Source: Annona cherimola | Lineage: Eukaryota; Streptophyta; Magnoliopsida; Magnoliales; Annonaceae | Direction: 5' to 3' | DNA: 64,000 bases | Assembly (NCBI GenBank): GCA_030490835.1 | Contig: CM059972.1 | Span: forward strand, 11,376,264 to 11,440,263 | Part shown: piece after piece, positions 61,613-64,000 of the stretch | Numbering within the stretch: position 1 is the first letter of the stretch | Layout of the letters: each line of letters starts with the position of its first letter | Translations under genes and position numbers: made by a program | The notes under the pieces: generated by a model | What the model saw: only the letters and a program-made list of their open reading frames with translations | The model's database searches: none | Told to the model about the DNA's origin: nothing

Positions 61613-61963
61613 TAATTACTTTTCCTCACGCCTCATCATCAAGGGAGAACAAGACTCTCACATTCGAATATCAAAGGCCCAACCTCTCACAGAATTACCA
61701 TGATGTGAAACTAATGACATAAATTTGGTTCACCATTATTAAAGTTTTTAAATATATAACCATGCTAAATGTTTGGCAAATATTGATTTTCAAGTATTAA
61801 AACTAATTAAAATGATAGAATAAACTTGAAATTCTAGTAAAATTGGTTTTATCAAAAATAGTTTTATACACATGGGTTCCCACTTCCAGTGGATAGAAAA
61901 ATTTATATGTCTTACTTTTATGATGATGTGAAATTTACTTTATTCATTAGTAAAGACATTGAG

Positions 61964-62200
61964 GTTGCGGTTGGAAAAGTTATTGGAAAAATGAAAAATT
62001 GGAAGCTCATTTTTCATATATTCTAATCATCTTATTTTCTCTAACTGTTCTATTTTTTCATTATTACCTCTGTATTTCAATTATTTTCTTTTATAATTAT
62101 TATATTTATTCTTACTTTACCTCCATTGTATTCATAACTCTTATAATTTTTAATTTTTTTTTACTTTTCCATTTTCCCTTATAAAATTACCAAACCCAAC
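61964..62200. mobile_element. MITE-like element, third Tourist-type variant
   Basis: Left end GTTGCGGTTGGAAAAGTTAT and right end ATAAAATTACCAAACCCAAC are imperfect inverted repeats about 235 bp apart, enclosing pyrimidine-rich AT sequence. Target duplication is not clear. Confidence 0.5.
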
Positions 62201-62254
62201 TTGAATTTTATGATAAAAATTGGAAACATGTACTTCTAACATATGTAAGTATAG

Positions 62255-62760
62255 GCTCCGCTTCTATGTTATCATGTTATATTGAAGTGAAGCTATGTAA
62301 TCTCTTTAATTTTTAAGATTTTGGTCATTCATAGAAAATTTAATACATTTAATACGTTTACTGTATTTAACATAATTTGTTTAGCTATAAGACTAAGTTA
62401 CATCCCGACTAAGTACGTTTATAAGTCACATTTGTTGAAAAATATATATTTATATGTAAATTATGAAAAACGGTTAAATCAATTTACACATATATTAGAA
62501 TATAATAATACTTTATAAAATCATTTATCTACATAAAATGATATTTTAGACATTTTAATGTTGAAAATACAATTTTAAAATTGATATGTAATGTTAAACT
62601 ATTTTATTATGTTGATTTTCAATAAGTCAATGTATAGCGATATTAGATAATGGAAAAAGTTTTCAAAATACTATAAATGATGTTAAATACAATGAATGTA
62701 ATAAATTTTTCATAGACCACCAAAATTTTAAATATGAAGAGGGTCACGTAGAAAATGAGT
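62255..62760. mobile_element. Long-TIR element of third family (C5)
   Basis: Left end CCGCTTCTATGTTATCATG and TTTTTAAGATTTTGGTCATT. Right end ATAGACCACCAAAATTTTAA and GGGTCACGTAGAAAATGAG, roughly its complement. Interior words (TTAGCTATAAGACTAAGTTA, AAATTATGAAAAACGGTTAA) match C1, C3 and C4. No open frame. Confidence 0.75.
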
Positions 62761-63324
62761 TCTAGAGAAGCGAGACCCTATGAGTATTGAGTCCTCGATA
62801 CATAAAGGTATTTTAAGTATTTTTCATTTTTACAGGCCCATAGGTAATTTATATTTGTATCATTTTTAAAATTATATATCTTTTTTAATTTCAAGGTTCA
62901 ACAATTTCAACTCCCATTTAACATTAAATGAGATGAAAATAATAATTTTGCAATTATAAAAAGTATATATAATTAAATGAGGGTGAATTGTTGATTTTTG
63001 AAATTACAAAAATATAAAAATTCGAACATGAAAACTTTTTGATATATGGAATAAATACATGTGTCTCTCACACAAAAACGAAATGAAAAAAAGCTTAAAA
63101 CACCCATATGTATCGTGGTTCAATACATATGCATGTATATGCATGTAACTGAATTATTAACCATTATATATACTTTTGAGAAGTAGGGCTATCTAAAACT
63201 TGGATTATAATTATTTTTATACTATCATAAAAATATTTTTTTTGAGAGCATCATAAAAATAATTTTGAAATAATATAAATAATTGAATTTTAATTTTGTC
63301 AACAGAGTGTGGCCCATATTTGAA

Positions 63325-63590
63325 GTGCGCTGATCTTCTTAGGCTGGCCTAAAAAATATATTTTTCAGTATTTTTTCAGTTTTTCTTTACAAATTTGTTA
63401 AGCTATAAAAAATTACAATAATGCCACTGTGTTTTAAAATCTTTAAAAAATACATAAAATATCGAAAAATGATAAAACTTAGTTTATAAATTCAACACAC
63501 TCAACTTAACATATTTGTTGAGAAAAAACTGAAAAAAATACCAAAAAATGTATATTTTAAGCTAGCCAAAGTAAGCCTAAGTTGATCATC
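63325..63590. mobile_element. Fold-back element FB12
   Basis: Outer ends CTTCTTAGGCTGGCCTAAAA and TTTTAAGCTAGCCAAAGTAA are inverted. Inner arms pair through AATTTGTTAAG and CTTAACATATTTG. The left inner arm is shortened, so the hairpin is asymmetric. Confidence 0.75.
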
Positions 63591-64000
63591 TTCCCAACAT
63601 AATATCTTACTATTTGAGATTAAATTTACTGGTTATATATATATATATAAACTATGTGATTGACAGAAAAATTTTAGTTAAAACCGGTCGCACTAAATAC
63701 TTCCGAGATGCATGTATGTCCAAGCGTATGCATGTTTGACCATGTCACAATGCTTGACAAATTCTAGTTTTGTGGCCTTAAAATGGATTAACGTGATGGA
63801 CAGGTAGTAGACCAAGATTGAAAAATGAGACCTGCCCCAGATCTTGAATTGGACCACTGCTTTTTTGATCACGCAATTAAGAAGCCTCCTTTATTGGGGA
63901 AAATGTTACAAATTACGTCTCTTTCGAGCTGTGGCACTGCATGCATGAGGTGGAAATCTTTGAGAAGACTCGGGCATGCACTTTGCATGCATGAGTAGAG
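63591..64000. other. Right edge of window, nothing recognised
   Basis: No open frame or repeat of note. Composition becomes more balanced after about 63690, and several GCATGCATG words occur in the last 60 bp, which may belong to a promoter or gene outside the window. Confidence 0.3.

Overview
The window is nuclear DNA from a flowering plant. It is AT-rich, its genes are split by many GT-AG introns (some several kb long), and all five recognisable genes are angiosperm housekeeping or developmental genes. The species cannot be fixed from the sequence; codon use and intron-rich structure fit a eudicot or magnoliid better than a grass.

Layout. (1) 1-14920, plus strand: a HUA2/HULK-type PWWP-CID protein whose first exon lies left of the window; ten exons and the stop codon are visible. 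(2) 14921-19024: its 3' end, then a repeat-rich spacer with four Tourist-like MITEs. (3) 19025-19294, plus: a single-exon LYR protein of the ISD11/LYRM4 type. (4) 19295-26629: no convincing gene; many fold-back elements, some nested. (5) 27038-30117, plus: a two-CRM-domain mitochondrial splicing factor of the CAF/mCSF1 type, five exons. (6) 30118-32773: spacer with a fold-back element and a SINE-like insertion. (7) 32774-37145, minus: PALE CRESS (PAC), seven exons, convergent with the CRM gene. (8) 37146-43627: two LINE relics, one a short 5'-truncated copy with clear target-site duplications, the other a 3.3-kb decayed copy with reverse transcriptase, zinc-binding and RNase H-like parts. (9) 43628-55530, minus: Mediator subunit MED33 (REF4/RFR1 type), twelve exons. 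(10) 55531-64000: no gene recognised; dense fold-back and MITE sequence.

For the four complete gene models the exons join in frame without a stop and give protein lengths near those of the families: ISD11 89 aa, CRM protein 359 aa, PAC 322 aa, MED33 1328 aa. The visible HUA2 part is 1415 aa. The genes do not form a pathway, though three (ISD11, the CRM protein, PAC) are nuclear genes for organelle functions: mitochondrial Fe-S cluster assembly, mitochondrial intron splicing and plastid ribosome/RNA biogenesis. HUA2 and MED33 act in nuclear transcription and RNA processing.

The most distinctive content is the small transposons: about 14 copies of a 225-290 bp Tourist-like (PIF/Harbinger) MITE with 3-bp TTA/TAA/CTA duplications, about 12 copies of a fold-back element, and five partial or full copies of a third long-TIR family. 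I see no wholly new biological system. The observations most worth following are MITEs directly upstream of two genes, a MITE next to a splice acceptor, and datable nests of one element inside another.
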